DNA of 64,000 nt. Source: Setoptus koraiensis. Lineage: Eukaryota; Arthropoda. Below the pieces are notes generated by a model. The model was not told the DNA's origin, ran no database searches, and worked only from the letters and a program-made list of their open reading frames with translations. This document shows, in pieces, positions 1-13,555 of the stretch (the stretch's first letter is position 1; every line of letters begins with the position of its first letter). The translations under genes were made by a program, and so were the position numbers. The stretch covers positions 16,058,001 through 16,122,000 of the forward strand of contig CM106585.1 in assembly GCA_048013815.1 (NCBI GenBank), in the 5' to 3' direction.

Positions 1-2177
1 CGTTCTCGTTGCAGGCATCGGGTGAGGGGGATACAGTGCGTCAATATAAGCTACTAATTGAGGATACTTTCTTAACTGAACTGATAGACACTGACTAGAC
101 GGCAATGAAAATGATTCGAATGCAACCAAATGAATTAAAATGCGTCAATTATGCAGATTATCGGAGTGTTGATTGCACGGGGCTGTTTTAATACGGCTTA
201 CGGGGGATTGCAATGATAATAATAATAAGCTAATTCTCACTTTGATGTTACTTTAATTGTCATTGACATGCGAACAGCATCGGTTTGTTTGTCCAATTGC
301 GACACAATCAATTAACTGATCACATAATATATTGTTGCGTCCTGGCAACAGGAAACGTTGGCGAGTTAAATTGCGTTGAAATGTTAATGCGTTGCTAAGA
401 TTAAGAAGGTTCGCCAACGGTCTGTCCGTTCCATCGGTGTCCGGGCGTTAAGTGATATTACGCGCGCCAACACAAAGCCAAGCGGATCCCGGATCGAACG
501 ATTGCCCCTCGATTGTCTCAATCGTTATGAGTCCATGCGCAACAATGGCGCCCAGAACTAACAATAGTTCGCTCGTTACTGACGAGCGATCGTTAGTTCT
601 CATTAGCGACCGGCACGCCTGTTGCAGTTTGTGCGCGGGATGGGGGGGACGGGGCGGGGGGCAATGCTCTAGTCACTGGAGTCCAGTCACTAGACTCTAC
701 TGGCGAGTTGTGTGGATAGAATCTTCACTGAAGTTCAGTGCGCCCGTGTGCCATGCATACCGAACATACTGCACACACACACACACACACTGTGTAGCCG
801 GCATGTCTGGTGTTTGTGCAGACGAATGCAAGGTGGTCGCAAATTGTAAGTCACACAACGCTCGCTTGCACAGTCGCAGTGGCCACATTGCCCAATAGCG
901 AATCACCACACCGTATGCGTGTGTGCGTGCGAGAAAGTTCGATCCCATGCAAAATGGCGACCCAGTTTGGGTGTGCGGCCGATCGAATGAATTGGTCGGC
1001 AACCGTGCTGACAATTCATTCGACGATTGTCACACAATTGCGTTCGTTCGACGCTCGACAAAGTGCGCGGCGCGCATACACAATTGCGCATGTCGACAGC
1101 AACACACCAACGACTCGTCCACACGAAGCGGCCAGCGCACGCACTGACCGCACTGCTCAAATCACTCGAAACCGGCACCGATCAACTGTTGACACCGCCG
1201 GCTCTAATTGGCTAATTCGCTTGCCCACTCAAGTGTGAGCCTCTTCTCCATTGGTAGCTCTGCCGAGTGCCCAAAGTCACTGTATGGCAGCATCGTGTCA
1301 AGCGGGCCACTAAGAACGCAACTGAAAGGGGGCGGTTTTGCCTCCATCATGCATGTGCTTGCAAGTTAGTGAGCCAGTTACTACGCTTACAATTAGACAA
1401 TTGTTGCTCTCGTTTGCTGAATCACCCATTTCCCAATTTAATTGATATTGGTCATTGCGTTCGTTAGACACTTAACTAACTTTACTTTCTGCCTACACTC
1501 ACTGGCGATCGAGTTTCATCTAACTAGCGAGCTTGCCAGCGTTTGGACTGTAGGATATTCGTAACGCAACAGTCGTCATTGTCAGTCGTAGTATTTTCTG
1601 AAAACATTTTCGGCCGTCCATAAGATCAACTGAAACAATGACAATAACTAGATTAGTGCGAAAGGCCTGAAACTTATCGTGCGCGCTTTCTATAATCAGG
1701 CACAAAAACCAACTGACATCCTAATTCCACAGACAGGTTTACACATTAACGCTAAGCAGCAACCGTTGCTCGTTGTTGTTTGTTGTCCACAAACCGACGA
1801 CAAGTTTCAACAGTCACTCTATTCATTCGTTTACTATTTGGACAACAGTCAATTGAGACAACAACTAACGGCTGTGGACTTAATGAGCCGGATAAAACAC
1901 AGGGAAAGCGGTGAAATATTGGTCTGGTTAGCTTCGTCTCCCACTCTCCTGGAGCATCGCATGACAGCAAGCGACAAGCTGGTTTTGACCGTGGACCTGA
2001 TTTCAACTAGCAAGGAAATAGTCTACTATTGCTTGTCATGCTGACAATAATATTACAACAAATCTTATGCAGCAGCACACATCTCATTCATTCTAGTTGC
2101 TCGGATTCAAGCACACACACACACACACACAAAACCTAAAACATTCAGAGAGGGAGTGATAACTTGTATAATTAACA
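1..2177. other. Non-coding stretch upstream of the BTB gene
   Basis: I see no convincing gene here. Open frames are short, mutually overlapping and resemble no family. It holds CA microsatellites (about 771-790 and 2113-2131) and an imperfect hairpin at 554-600. The last 100 bases before 2178 are probably the 5' leader and promoter of the BTB gene. A distal part of a gene lying left of the window cannot be excluded. Confidence 0.6.
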
Positions 2178-2822
2178 ATGGCTCATCATTTCAGACGACC
2201 AAATGGATACTGGATAACTAAGTATAAGTACGATCTTCACGACTATTACAGATTCTTTTCAAACAAACCGGAACCACTCGATGTTAGAGAGGCTCATCCG
2301 GAAAAGAATGACGTTGTACTAGTGTATAATGATCAACACGAAGTCGCCGGGCAGCGCGAAGTATTATCTAAATCTTGCCAATTCTTTGATAAGCTTCTTT
2401 GTGGATCGTTTAAAGAAGCCAAACTGCCACGCGTACCCATACGTGTTGATATGATTGAAAGTCCAAGGGCGTTCATCAAAATGATTGATTACATCCATAC
2501 AAAAAATATTATTATGGATAAAGGTCAAGTAGAAGTACTGGTGGAAACGCTAGAATTGTGTCTATTATATCTGTATGATGAGTTACGTGACATAATATAT
2601 CAGTTCCTAGACAAAAATATAGATGAGTCAACAATGATACACATATATGCTTTCGCGAAGAAGTATGATTTACACGATCTTAAGGCGAAATGCTTGGAGT
2701 TCAACTATAAACTCATGGCTTTGATGCAACCCAAGCTGAGGCGTATGGGAATGTGTCCATTTCCTGGACACGAAGAGCATACTTATCGTAGTTGCACATC
2801 TAGAATCTACTACAGACCGTAG
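2178..2822 (+). CDS. BTB/POZ-domain protein, intronless
   Basis: A single ATG-started exon encodes 214 residues. A BTB/POZ fold is recognisable from about residue 43 to 150: an N-D-V-V-L-V strand, then an S-K-S-C-Q-F-F-D-K-L-L helix like the BTB dimer-interface region where residues are exposed for swapping, and the late helices ending near Y-A-F-A-K-K-Y-D-L-H-D-L-K. That tail looks like the start of a BACK-type helix. No Kelch, zinc-finger or ion-channel domain follows, so it is a stand-alone BTB protein. Family knowledge suggests a dimerising adaptor, often for cullin-3 ubiquitin ligases, but no 3-box is certain. AATAAA signals lie at 2823-2828 and 2862-2867. It converges with GMPPB, leaving only 93 bp between stop codons. 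Likely a lineage-specific paralogue; exact orthology unknown. Confidence 0.75.
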   Translation: MAHHFRRPNGYWITKYKYDLHDYYRFFSNKPEPLDVREAHPEKNDVVLVYNDQHEVAGQREVLSKSCQFFDKLLCGSFKEAKLPRVPIRVDMIESPRAFIKMIDYIHTKNIIMDKGQVEVLVETLELCLLYLYDELRDIIYQFLDKNIDESTMIHIYAFAKKYDLHDLKAKCLEFNYKLMALMQPKLRRMGMCPFPGHEEHTYRSCTSRIYYRP

Positions 2823-2867
2823 AATAAACTTCACTCTTCCATAATATATATAAAAAGATTCAATAAA
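2823..2867 (+). terminator. Polyadenylation signals of the BTB gene
   Basis: AATAAA begins directly after the TAG stop (2823-2828) and again at 2862-2867. The second is the more plausible cleavage signal, giving a very short 3' UTR that would run up to the end of the convergent GMPPB gene. Confidence 0.5.
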
Positions 2868-2915
2868 GAATCTATTCAAATGTATTTGCTAAATATATAT
2901 ATAAATAATAAAACA

Positions 2916-4007
2916 CTACATGATCACGGTAGGCTCGTGAACTGAGGCTGATATAGTTTTGTTTTGTAATATTCTTGCACCATTCAGATATATTTCGTCT
3001 TCCACGACAACACTTTCGCCCAAGACGCATGTATTTTCCATTTGTACCCATTTACCAATTACACATTTCCATCCGATGATGCAGCCATCCAATCGGGTGT
3101 GCGAGCACAGTTTGGAACCGGCCAATATTGTGCTTTTCTTTATCAATAGGCCATCCTCAACAACAACATTAGGTCCAATGCAAACATCTGGTCCAATTTG
3201 GCAGCCTTTGCCAATCTTTGCACTCTTATCTATAAGCACGTCGCCTACAATTCCCTCGGAATTAGCAAGAATGGACGGATTGGTTTTTCTTGTCCAATTT
3301 AAGTAGAGTTGCATACCCTTGAGGAAATCGCCTGGTTGTCCGACGTCCATCCAGTAACTAGATAATTCTAACGCGTACAATTGCCCATCATCGGCCATTT
3401 CAGGGAATGTTTGTTTCTCTATGGAAGTTGGCTGCAGTGGTATTCGATCCAAAATGGATTTATTAAATAGATAAAGGCCAGCATTTATTTTGTTAGACAC
3501 AAATTCAATAGGTTTCTCTACAAATCTATCAACCTTTCCTGTTTTTTCATTATACACTACAACACCATATTTGGAGGGTTCCTCAACTCGGGTCACCACA
3601 ATAGTTCCTTCGCCACTATGAGAATTGTGAAAATCAATCATTTCTTGGAATGGATAATCGCAAATGATATCACTATTTAGTACAAAGAATGGCTCATTTA
3701 GATTGCCGTCATCCAAGAGTTGATCCCTGGCCAATGCCAATGGTCCTGCTGTACCGAGTGGTGTGTCCTCGTGAGATAGTGTGATTCTAATGCCCAATTC
3801 TCTGGCCTGCCGCTCCACTACTTGTGTCATCATTTCAGCTCTGTAACTGACAGCCAATATAACATGCTTGACGCCAACATTAACCAGATTTGTGATCTGG
3901 TGCATCATCATGGGCTGATTGCAAAATTCCACCAATGGCTTGGGTCGGCTTAATGTGAGCGGCCGAAGCCTGGTCCCGAAGCCTCCTACCAAAATCAAAG
4001 CCTTCAT
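2916..4007 (-). CDS. GMPPB: Mannose-1-phosphate guanylyltransferase beta (GDP-mannose pyrophosphorylase B)
   Basis: Encodes 363 residues, close to the roughly 360 usual for animal GMPPB, from the first ATG, in one exon. The N-terminus has the nucleotidyltransferase signature [11 protein letters not shown] (residues 8-18) and S-R-P-K-P; V-L-N-S-D-I holds the metal-binding aspartate, and F-V-E-K-P follows in the sugar-binding half. The last ~110 residues form a left-handed beta-helix of hexapeptide repeats ([18 protein letters not shown] type). The enzyme makes GDP-mannose from GTP and mannose-1-phosphate in the cytosol, feeding N-glycosylation, O-mannosylation and GPI anchors. The C-terminal hydrophobic end (V-I-M) matches the family. 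All expected motifs are present; orthology is firm. Confidence 0.96.
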   Translation of the reverse strand: MKALILVGGFGTRLRPLTLSRPKPLVEFCNQPMMMHQITNLVNVGVKHVILAVSYRAEMMTQVVERQARELGIRITLSHEDTPLGTAGPLALARDQLLDDGNLNEPFFVLNSDIICDYPFQEMIDFHNSHSGEGTIVVTRVEEPSKYGVVVYNEKTGKVDRFVEKPIEFVSNKINAGLYLFNKSILDRIPLQPTSIEKQTFPEMADDGQLYALELSSYWMDVGQPGDFLKGMQLYLNWTRKTNPSILANSEGIVGDVLIDKSAKIGKGCQIGPDVCIGPNVVVEDGLLIKKSTILAGSKLCSHTRLDGCIIGWKCVIGKWVQMENTCVLGESVVVEDEIYLNGARILQNKTISASVHEPTVIM

Positions 4008-5951
4008 CTTCGTTTAATTTAAATGTTTGCTGGAGTGTGTGGACAAAGAACTCTGGCCTTATTCATCTTACTGTACTTTGTATCAGACTGATCCTATCGC
4101 TGTGAGCTCCCTCTCGATGAATCTGCATTGTCAGCTGTTTATTTTTGCTTGTGTGTGTGTGTGTGTGTGTGTTGCTAACCAATCCTGACGGAGAGCTTCC
4201 ACGTGGGAGACGTCCGTCGAATCCCATATCCGACCCCAGTATTGTAGTGGCTAATTTTTGTTCCGGTTTGCATGGCATAAATCACACACTAGATGATGAT
4301 AATTGTGTAACATTTAATTTCGCATGATCAAATTGGAATTCAAGTGGGCACAAAGTCAACTGGAGACGCGTCTTGCGAGGACCGCTCCGTTTGTGTATGG
4401 GAGACTACCTCTGCCACAGTCTCCCTTGGCTGTGGAGCAAAATTGACAACTGCACATCGTTGAACTAGCGAATGAACTTTTATATATGACGTTTATTTGC
4501 GAGTTTTGTCCGCGAGCGGCGCAACCAGTGACTTTGAATATCGCTAAACACACACGGCGTGAGCTGCGAATGCACATAGGCACACACTTTGTGCGTGTGC
4601 TTTCCAGGCGAACACAAAACTCCGCCTCGCGGACGAATCCAAACACTTTGGCAGCAGCAAACTTTATACACTTGGCCATTCACCCGCCGGACTCATCCGA
4701 TAAACTAATGCCGCAAAAAAGTCTACCAGAGGATAAAATGCAAATATGAATCACATTTTGTTGGACACTGGCTCGCCAGGCTGAGAAAAGAGGTAGCGCC
4801 AGCCTGCGGCCAGTGTATTTCGGACCTCTCACAATGTCACTGGAAGAGTGTCACACTTGAATGTTGTCGATCAACTTTCATCATCGGCGTCGGATATTCA
4901 TGACATGCAAATAGCAAACTTTACTCGCTCGTCATGTCGTCATGTTATTCGTCAAGCTAATTTGCGCAAAGTCAAGTTCACGGACGAGCTACCGAAGATT
5001 TGCTTGTGTCAACTGCAAGCCATCGAGTCAGGTAACTTTGGCCTTTATAAAGAGTCAATCATATCGTTTGGCTAATTTCGGAGATTCGTAGCGGTCAGAC
5101 CGAGTGCAGATGCACCCCAAAAGGAAGCTCGGCAGCGGCCGGCGCGCAAGCCAGTGCAATACCCGAATTAGCCGAACGCCATCGTCATTCATTAGAGCGA
5201 ATTCGGCAGGTGAGTCAAGTCAGATATAATGCCCGCGTTCGAATATGTGTGTGAGTGTGTGTGTGTGTTTGTGTGTGTGTGTGAGTGCCTTGACGGCCTG
5301 GACATTCGCTCTGTCTCTTAATCCATCTAATGGATGGGTTCATCTTGTAGTCTGATAACATCGACAAGAAGGTGTGCGAGTGCACGATGCAAGCACCAGC
5401 GTCCTCGACCCGCTCTGCCGGGCCCCACTCGGGACATTGAGAGTTTTTTAGTGTGCAGCTCAAGCGACAGCCAACATCTCACATTATCACAAATCGGGCA
5501 CAAGGTGCGGGCCAACGGTCTGGCCCGGTGGCAGCCAATACGTTTTTTTTTAAATCGGGCGCTCGCAGAGCGGGCCCCAGTAGCCGGGCCGGCGGCCAGT
5601 GTTTGGGCAGCATATGCACATGCCAGACATACTAAGAGGCCCAATTGACAGCGCGTTGGATCATGCATTTATTTGTTTGTTTGTTTATTTGTTCGCTTCT
5701 TTCGCCAGCCCATGTTTTTCTATGCTCCATGGCGCGTATATCGTTTGTGTGTACCCAACTTGGTCACACACAAACGCAGAAGGAATAAAAGTTTGTTTGG
5801 CTTTGGGATAGGACTCGTTCGTTCGTCTGATTTGCCAGTTCTTTGGCAAACTGTTAGACTTCGGGCAGTCAGAGGCGAACCGGGCGCTGTTTACGTTGCT
5901 TCCAGCTGCTCACGGCAATCGATGTCTGTTTATCTCACAGCGTCTGTCGGA

Positions 5952-5977
<26 letters not shown>
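4008..5977. other. Gene-free stretch with GT repeats and a possible non-coding first exon
   Basis: It begins with the promoter side of GMPPB. GT microsatellites occur at about 4150-4173 and 5245-5282. No ORF here resembles a protein family. Around 5090-5210 a GC-richer block ends in a good splice donor, C-A-G followed by gtgagt at 5211-5216, so it could be a 5' untranslated exon of a downstream plus-strand gene such as FoxP. That is inference; no acceptor can be paired with it with confidence. Confidence 0.4.
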
Positions 5978-6137
<160 letters not shown>

Positions 6138-7266
6138 GCCGCTGTTATTGTTGCTGCTGGCTCACCGTAGGTCCACAAAAAGAGCGCTCGCTTGTGGTGC
6201 AAGCCCTTGGTCGGCTCATGCGACCACAACGCCGACGGGCCCCGGCCAGAGACCGGGACCCCAGGAAGCGCGATGCCCGCAACGTTCGTCGGCATCCGAC
6301 AGCCTACACTTGGCCCGCTAATATCTGGTGCCAGTATCTGATATGCGACCGCCGCATGTGCGTTCGATGGTGAGGCGCCCAACGCAATCACGATCTGCGT
6401 ACCTGGCGTGGCTTTATTTAGCTGGCTGCCAATGGCACCAATCATTACCCCATGCCCACAATGCCGCCAGCACCATCAACAGCGGCCGCAACAACAGCCG
6501 CAACGATAGAAGCAGCAACAACAAACAACAAATAAAAACGGCAACGAAATTGACAACATCCGAAAAATATACAACAACAACAACAACAACAACAATATGT
6601 GATGGCGACTGGCAGCGAGCTTGTTTGCAAATTTCTTTCTAACATTGCAGCGGCAGCAGCAGCTGCATGATGAGCGAACGCAATCTATTTAGGTCTCTTT
6701 GTCGCTGTTGCTTATTGTTGTTTGTTGGTTGCTGTTAGTTGTTGTTGGTGTTGTTGTTGTTGCTGTTGTTGTTGTGTTGTTGTTGTTGTGCTGTTTGTTG
6801 TTGCTGTGTTGTTTGTTGTTGTTGGCGCTGCTGATGCTTTGCTCGAGAGCAGCCGCTGCCGCTGTTGTTGTTGTTGTTTGTTGAGAGCACTTGCCCAAGT
6901 TGTTTATTGTTGTTGTTGGTGGCAGTCGCATTGAATAGCGAGCTCGCCAAGCAATTTCCTAATCCCCCACTCTACACGCATGAATGTTGTGCCTAGCAGA
7001 CAACAACAACAACAACAAACTAGCGATAAATCGAGCCCATTTTCGGTTCAGGGGGGTGTGTCGTGGTTGGTTTGTGTCGGCAAGAATCTTGGCAGTGGCA
7101 GTGGCGTTAGTAGAAAGAAGTCAGCTAGCTGCTAGAGAGTAATAGAACGAATGAGAAAGAGATAAAATTGCCAATGTAACGATGCCATCGACTGGCGAGA
7201 ATTCCGCACGGGGGCGCGCTTGAAGGCTGTTTGCTGAGCTGCGTTGGTTCGTTTGTTTGTTTGTCA

Positions 7267-7550
7267 CATCAACAACAACAACAACAACAACAACATTGAC
7301 TGGCACAACAACTAAACTGCACAACAACGGCCACAACAACAACAGCAACCACCATCCAAACTGTATACCAACAACAACAGCGGCAGCAGCAGCAACAACA
7401 ATAACAACAACAACAACAACGGCAACAACAACAACAACAACGACAACGACAACAACAACAACAACATCAACAACAAACAACAACAACAAATAGCAGCAAC
7501 AATAATAATGGCGATGGCAGCAGCAGCAACAACAACAACAACGGCGCCCG
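7267..7550. repeat. CAA-rich triplet block
   Basis: Near-continuous CAA/CAG/CGA/ATA triplets, the reverse complement in type of the TTG arrays at 5978-6136 and 6695-6920. It translates to poly-Asn/Thr on one strand and poly-Val/Leu on the other, with no other content. Confidence 0.85.
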
Positions 7551-9068
7551 AATTCAACAACGGCGAGTTTGGCGATTGTTAGTTACGTTGGCACACAATT
7601 GAGTCTGAGCAGATACCCTGGCTTGTTTAGTTGAATAATGATTTCGCCAGCCAGCCAGCCTTGCACACAAAGCGCGTACACAAGCCAGCCTGTGTATGCG
7701 TTTGCGTCTAATGTAAACAAACCTAGTTACGCAATAGGAAGGGGCCGTTGGTGTATCTTCCTGTTACGAGCCACAACGCTCAAACAAACAAACAAACACA
7801 CACACACACACCCAGCCTGAATATAAATGCCTGTCTTTTGGTCGTTGTGCTGGATGTAGCGCCGAATGGGGCCCCGCCATTCGGGATAAACGCACAGTCG
7901 GAGTGTTACGCAAGCGCGGTTGTCGGCGCCCTTGAACGGGCCCAGTGCCGGCGCACGGACGGGCCGGCCACTAGGGTGCGCTGCAAGGGCACACTAGCAG
8001 CACTAGATCAGCGGTGTTCGGTGCCGCTGGTGATATATGGGCTAATTTGCCTATCAATGCATGGCAATGGCGCAATGGATTGGCGCTGGAATCGCTCCAC
8101 TGGTGATAAACCACTTACTTTTCATTTTTATACAACATTACAACTACTCAATTGCTACAATTGCTGCTGCTGCTGCCGCCGCCGCCGCCTCTGCTGCTTG
8201 CTGACAATTCAGGCCTGACTGCAATTCACGGCGACAAACAACCACAGCGGCAGCAGATCGAGCGAGTGCGAAAAGTTAAGTCAACTTGTCGGCTGTCAGT
8301 GAGTTTGCAGCAGCAGCAGCAGCGCCAGCAAACTCACTGACAATCCCAATGAGCTAGTTCAATGTTCGTTTGGCAAGCTAGGCGCAAATTATTATTATTC
8401 ACAGCAGCTATCAGCATTCTGACACAAACAACAGCTACAAGAACAAGAAAATGCGCTAAAGTTCAGACGACTAAACGCTTTTGATTGTGCGTGCGTGTGT
8501 GTGTGTGTGTTAACTAATCAGACTAGATACAGCAAACAATTTTTCTTTCAATGGCTCGTATGCGTTCCATGGTTAGCTTGTTAGCTAATAATTACATGGC
8601 TTTCAATAGCGACTGCTGCCAGTGGCTGCTTGTTGTCATTATTGGCGATCAAATCAACAACAACAACAACAGCAACAACGACAACAACAACACAACAACA
8701 ACATAAACAACAACACCAACAACAATGACAACAACAACAACATAAACAACAACAACATCATTACACATTTTGGTTAGATCGTCATTAATAGATAGATCCG
8801 CGAGCGCCACATACACTGGCATACACACTGATCAACATATACACGATGAAAATACATGACAAGCAAACAGCGCATAACAGATATAAAACTTCAGATAACA
8901 GCATGCATTTATAGTTTTTATTATTTTCTTTTTGTCGCCGTTGTCGCCGCTGTCGTCGTCGTCGTATCAACATAACGAATATACGTATATTCGCGTAACT
9001 TTGTATCAAATCTTTCTCTCACCTCACCTGTTAATGCAAATCAACGTGAGCACACCATTTTGATACAA

Positions 9069-9134
9069 TTCAGCAACAACAACAACAATTCAGCAACAAC
9101 AACAACAATTCAGCAACAACAACAACAATTCAGT
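9069..9134. repeat. 21-bp tandem repeat, three copies
   Basis: Three essentially identical 21-bp units (attcag followed by five CAA-type triplets) in direct tandem. Confidence 0.9.
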
Positions 9135-12100
9135 GTCTGGACCAATTAGCATCGCACCATAGTGTCACACATTTATAATACATTGAGTTAATACACACCG
9201 ACTTGTGAGTAGCATAGTGTAGCTAGTGTGGTTGGCACAATCGTCACCAATAAAACAGACAATCGTTTACAGCAAGCCTACCACTGCATACGACTTACAC
9301 ATTGTCACATCGACTCACAACATTGTCAGCGACGCGAGATGCAAATATATCAAATCAAGCTATAGTTGATGAAGCACCAGTCAATACATGAGCTATCACG
9401 CAAATTTCATCACCAGCCAGCACACAAGACACACTTGAGATAGATAGTGTCGTAATCATCAGGTGAGTTTATACATTTATTCGGCCCGTCCAACGAGGGG
9501 CGCCTCTGCCAGTCTGACTGATCCGACAGCGTGAGGCTCAATGTGTGTGGGCCCATGAGTAACATAACAATTTTGAGTGTCGAGACACTTTCGCGCGCCA
9601 CTTCGCAAACAGTTGGCATCAGCCGTTTATGACAACAACGACGACAACAACCGCAATCGCATAGCTAATCATGTGACAAGCCCACGAAGTGGTCAGTGGC
9701 TGATCGACAACGATCGCTCGCTTGTTAATCGCAGCCTTCGCTGAATCCTGGAACAAAGTAGCCTCAAATTATAAATAGCTATGCATTGTACATGGCATGT
9801 GGCGCGTACAGGCGTTTGGCCAGTTGCCCGGCGTAACATGTATGCAAAGTTGAACATGGTCAAATTCGCTCAGATTAGTCTATTTTTGGACATTTAATTA
9901 GTCCGTTCAAACAGAGGCGACATGTGACTGGCGATCATCCGAGCGTCCTTGTTACATTATGACATTTGATTTTGCGAATCAGACACTTGACAGTTGATGC
10001 CAGCGTCACAATTTCCATTGATAGTGGGCAAGTTCAGGTTTGGCGAGCTTCCATGAAAGACTCATCCAACAGTTTTGCGGTTTCGCCATCGTGCCGGCGG
10101 CGCCCGTTTGCCTGTTTGTTTGTTGCCTGACTGCACCAGTTATTCCATTGCAAGCCCATCAAATTAAATATTGCAAATGATAATAATATTGTTGTTGACG
10201 AGCCAATGGAAGAAGCCCACCAATGGGCTCTAAATTTGCACCATAAATCACTGTGATATGTCTATTATAACTGCGTCGTCATGAACTGCCAACTACCTAA
10301 CGTCAATCGATGACAACATTGACAAATAATATAACAACAAATAATAATTGTCGTCGGCGAGTGCAAAATATAAAATGCACCATCTGAAGTTGTGGCACTC
10401 ACGTTTAGGCGGCGCCTTGCCACCGGGCGCAACTTTAGGACACGCGCAGAGAATGCTGGTGGCGCCGCCACAAGCCCGTTGCGACAAGTCGTCGTTGAAT
10501 GCGCTATCACGTTACACCGACGGACATTATTAGAGGCAATATAACTATTGTTTGAGCGATAATACCGATAAACGCGTATTTTAACACGGTGTACGATTAA
10601 CACGTATGATATGAATATGGTATAATATGAATGTGACATAATATGAATGTGACATAATATAAATGGAATATTAAATTGAAGACAACACTGGCCACTGCGA
10701 CAAACAACAAAAGTCGAATATGCATATTCATGTGCGGATTTGTGTGTCAATGAATTCGTCGTTTGCATCCAATTTTGACCAATTTGTCACGGCATCGCTG
10801 AAATTATTCACGCAATTTACCTGAAGCAGCAGCCAGCCAGCCAGCCACCCTGCACTGTTGTCCATGACAACTTGCCGGAACAGCTCACTCGGTTGGGTGT
10901 GCTGTTTCGGTGGTGCTGGCCGGCATGGCTAGCTAGCTAAAATTGTGACATTATTTCAACATTGTCAACATAAAATATGACCAACTATATTGACTATTTA
11001 TGACAATATAATCAATACAATGCAATGTGCAGCATGTGTGCCGGACACAGATAGTGTCTATATCACACTTGTAAGCCGAATGCACTAATCATGATCAATC
11101 GGCGGCGGTTGTTCAGTCGGTTCAGTCGGTTCAGTGGGCTCGGCACCAGCCAGCGCCGAGTTATGAGCAAGCGCCAAATGCAGCAAAGTGATGGGCCAGC
11201 ACTTTGCTGGCGATTGGCCCAACGATTGGCGGGAGATAATAGACGGCGACGAGCTTATCTCACAAGTACAATTGTCAGGTACGGTTGGGGCTGGCGCATT
11301 GAAATCATGGTGCATGATTTATAGAAAACAATTTGTAGTTATATCGATCTAGTTAGATTAGATTGGCGCGTCTGGCACACGGAGCAGCAGCGGCTCGTCC
11401 CACACAGTGATCATGACAAAGTTTGCCTGTTAGATATCGGCGACAGTGTTCACCTGTTTTGCAAGTGTTGGCTTAATTCGCATTGTTGGCCACGATTAAA
11501 CAAGCGCCATTGTACTAATAATATTGTTGTCTGGCTGCACTGTTGTCTGGCCGGGCTGTTGTCGATCTATCACTGACAGACTATTAGCGAAAATTATTGT
11601 TGTTGTTGTTTGTTTTGGGTGGTTGTTGTTGTTGTCGTTGTCGCTGTTGTCGTTGTCGCTGTCGTCGTTGTTGTTGTCGTTGTCGCACAATGAGGCAGTG
11701 CGATCTAACAAGAGCACGGAATAAAATTAGCTGCCAGCAACAATGTATCCACGGCCAACAGCGCAACTTATCTGACAGCGATGACAGCGCCCATATCCCC
11801 TGTATGGCGCTGCACACAAACATCGCTCACATGCGACAAACCGTGCGCACTAACAAAGTAAAGTATAAATACAGTTGCAGCGAGCCAACAATGTTTGTCA
11901 GCGATATTGTAATTAGCATCTCGGCATTCGAGAGCCGGGGCTCGCGACCGTCGGCGCTGCATGTTTCGTTGTGTATGTTTCGTTGTGTATGTTTCGGCTG
12001 TTGCTGTTTGGGTCGTTGTTGGCGCGCGAGAATCGGCCCGCCAGCGAGCGAGAATCGGCCCGCCGGCGAGCGAAACGTCGCAGCGGCGAGATTAGCGAGC

Positions 12101-12581
12101 GCCGGCAATTGTCTGAAATGTCTGACAATAGCGATCTGACAATAGTGAGTGCTAGCCAGCAGCGGCAGCGTCTTGTAATCGCCGGTTTTAAATCGCAAGA
12201 GAACACATGCTCGCGGAAAGCTTTGCAGATAAATACACTTGCAGCGAGCAGACACGTCACTGTTTGTTGTTGTTGTTGTTTCTAATGATGATGATCATGC
12301 GGACAACTCACTGCAAACAGTCACTACACTCATTATGGTGTGTGTATTTATAATGAAGGGCAACATCGTGGCAAATAGTATGAGTTTATATGATAGTAGG
12401 CGACAGAGAACAACACTTGAGTCTCGTCATTGGTGCACCGTCATCGAGATCGATCCAACAATAGCTAGCGAGACTAGACTCTAGCAGAGACTCTCTAGTC
12501 GTACATCGTATATTGGTTGTCTATGCACCACTAAACCGAGAATGTAGCATAGAGCTGCCACAGAGTCAGCCAGACAGCCAG

Positions 12582-12649
12582 ACAAACAAACAAACAAACA
12601 AACAAACAAACAAATGAACAAACAAACAAACAAATAAATAAACAAACAA
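12582..12649. repeat. (CAAA)n simple repeat
   Basis: A tetranucleotide CAAA run with a few ATGA/ATAA interruptions. Confidence 0.9.
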
Positions 12650-12878
12650 AGACAACAAACACCAGCCAGTATTGCATACTCATGCCACTACCAACTCTGG
12701 CTAACTCTACTAACTTTCGGGGCACAGTCTGGCTGGTGTGCCCACCGCCAGAAAGTGCCCCGAAAGCAGCTAGGGTAGCCGCCGCCGTCGCCGCTATCCG
12801 TGCGTTTGGTTGGGAGCTAGGCAACTAAAAAGGTTTATTTAATCAGCATTTGCTGCCAGACTTACATGATTAGATCAT

Positions 12879-12879
<1 letters not shown>

Positions 12880-12955
<76 letters not shown>

Positions 12956-13127
12956 GCTGTTGTTGTTGCGCACATACTAATAGCAATGGTGCCTGCTGTT
13001 TGTAATAACAGCAGTTCCACTTTCATGGCATGCTGGTGGCGCTCGTTTGTCCGCTACCCAGTCGTTTGTGTAAGCGTTTGTGTGTTCATCCCGACCTAGC
13101 AGACTATTTGTTTGTTTGTTTGTTTGT

Positions 13128-13182
<55 letters not shown>

Positions 13183-13255
13183 CGTTGTTGTTGTTGGTGT
13201 TGTTGTTGCTGCTGTTGTTGTTGTTGTTGTTATTGTTGTTGTTGTTGCTGTTGTC
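12880..13255. repeat. Paired TTG arrays upstream of FoxP
   Basis: A pure TTG run at 12880-12956 and, after about 150 bp of unique sequence, a GTTT run joined to a longer TTG run with a few CTG/GTG interruptions (about 13108-13255). They lie roughly 300-680 bp before the FoxP start codon and would sit in its promoter or 5' leader. Confidence 0.85.
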
Positions 13256-13555
13256 GCTATCGTCTGTCTCGTCGTCGTCGCTTGCAGCAGCCAAGAGTTG
13301 CTGGTCGCCGACATAATCGGTCGCCCTCCACTTTTCGCTCGCTTCAGAGCTCCATTCGCATTTGTTCGCCAAACGTGCACCACCACAATCTCGTCTACTC
13401 ATCGCAACACCACCACCACCACCACCACTAATACAACAACCACTATTATATATATACATATATAACTTTTCTCCATACACGATATAACTTGTCATAATAT
13501 CATCTAGGCAAGCGTATAAACGAACGTCACAAAGTAGCGAGCAACAACTCCTGTC

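Noticed and set aside
4486-4749. 87-codon ORF with C-x2-C ... H-x3-H that mimics a C2H2 finger
   Set aside because: The spacing fits loosely, but a single finger, no linker and an overlapping opposite-strand ORF make chance more likely.
6689-7560. Asn/Thr- and Val/Leu-rich ORFs in the CAA/TTG blocks
   Set aside because: Products of simple repeats, with no unique sequence resembling a protein.
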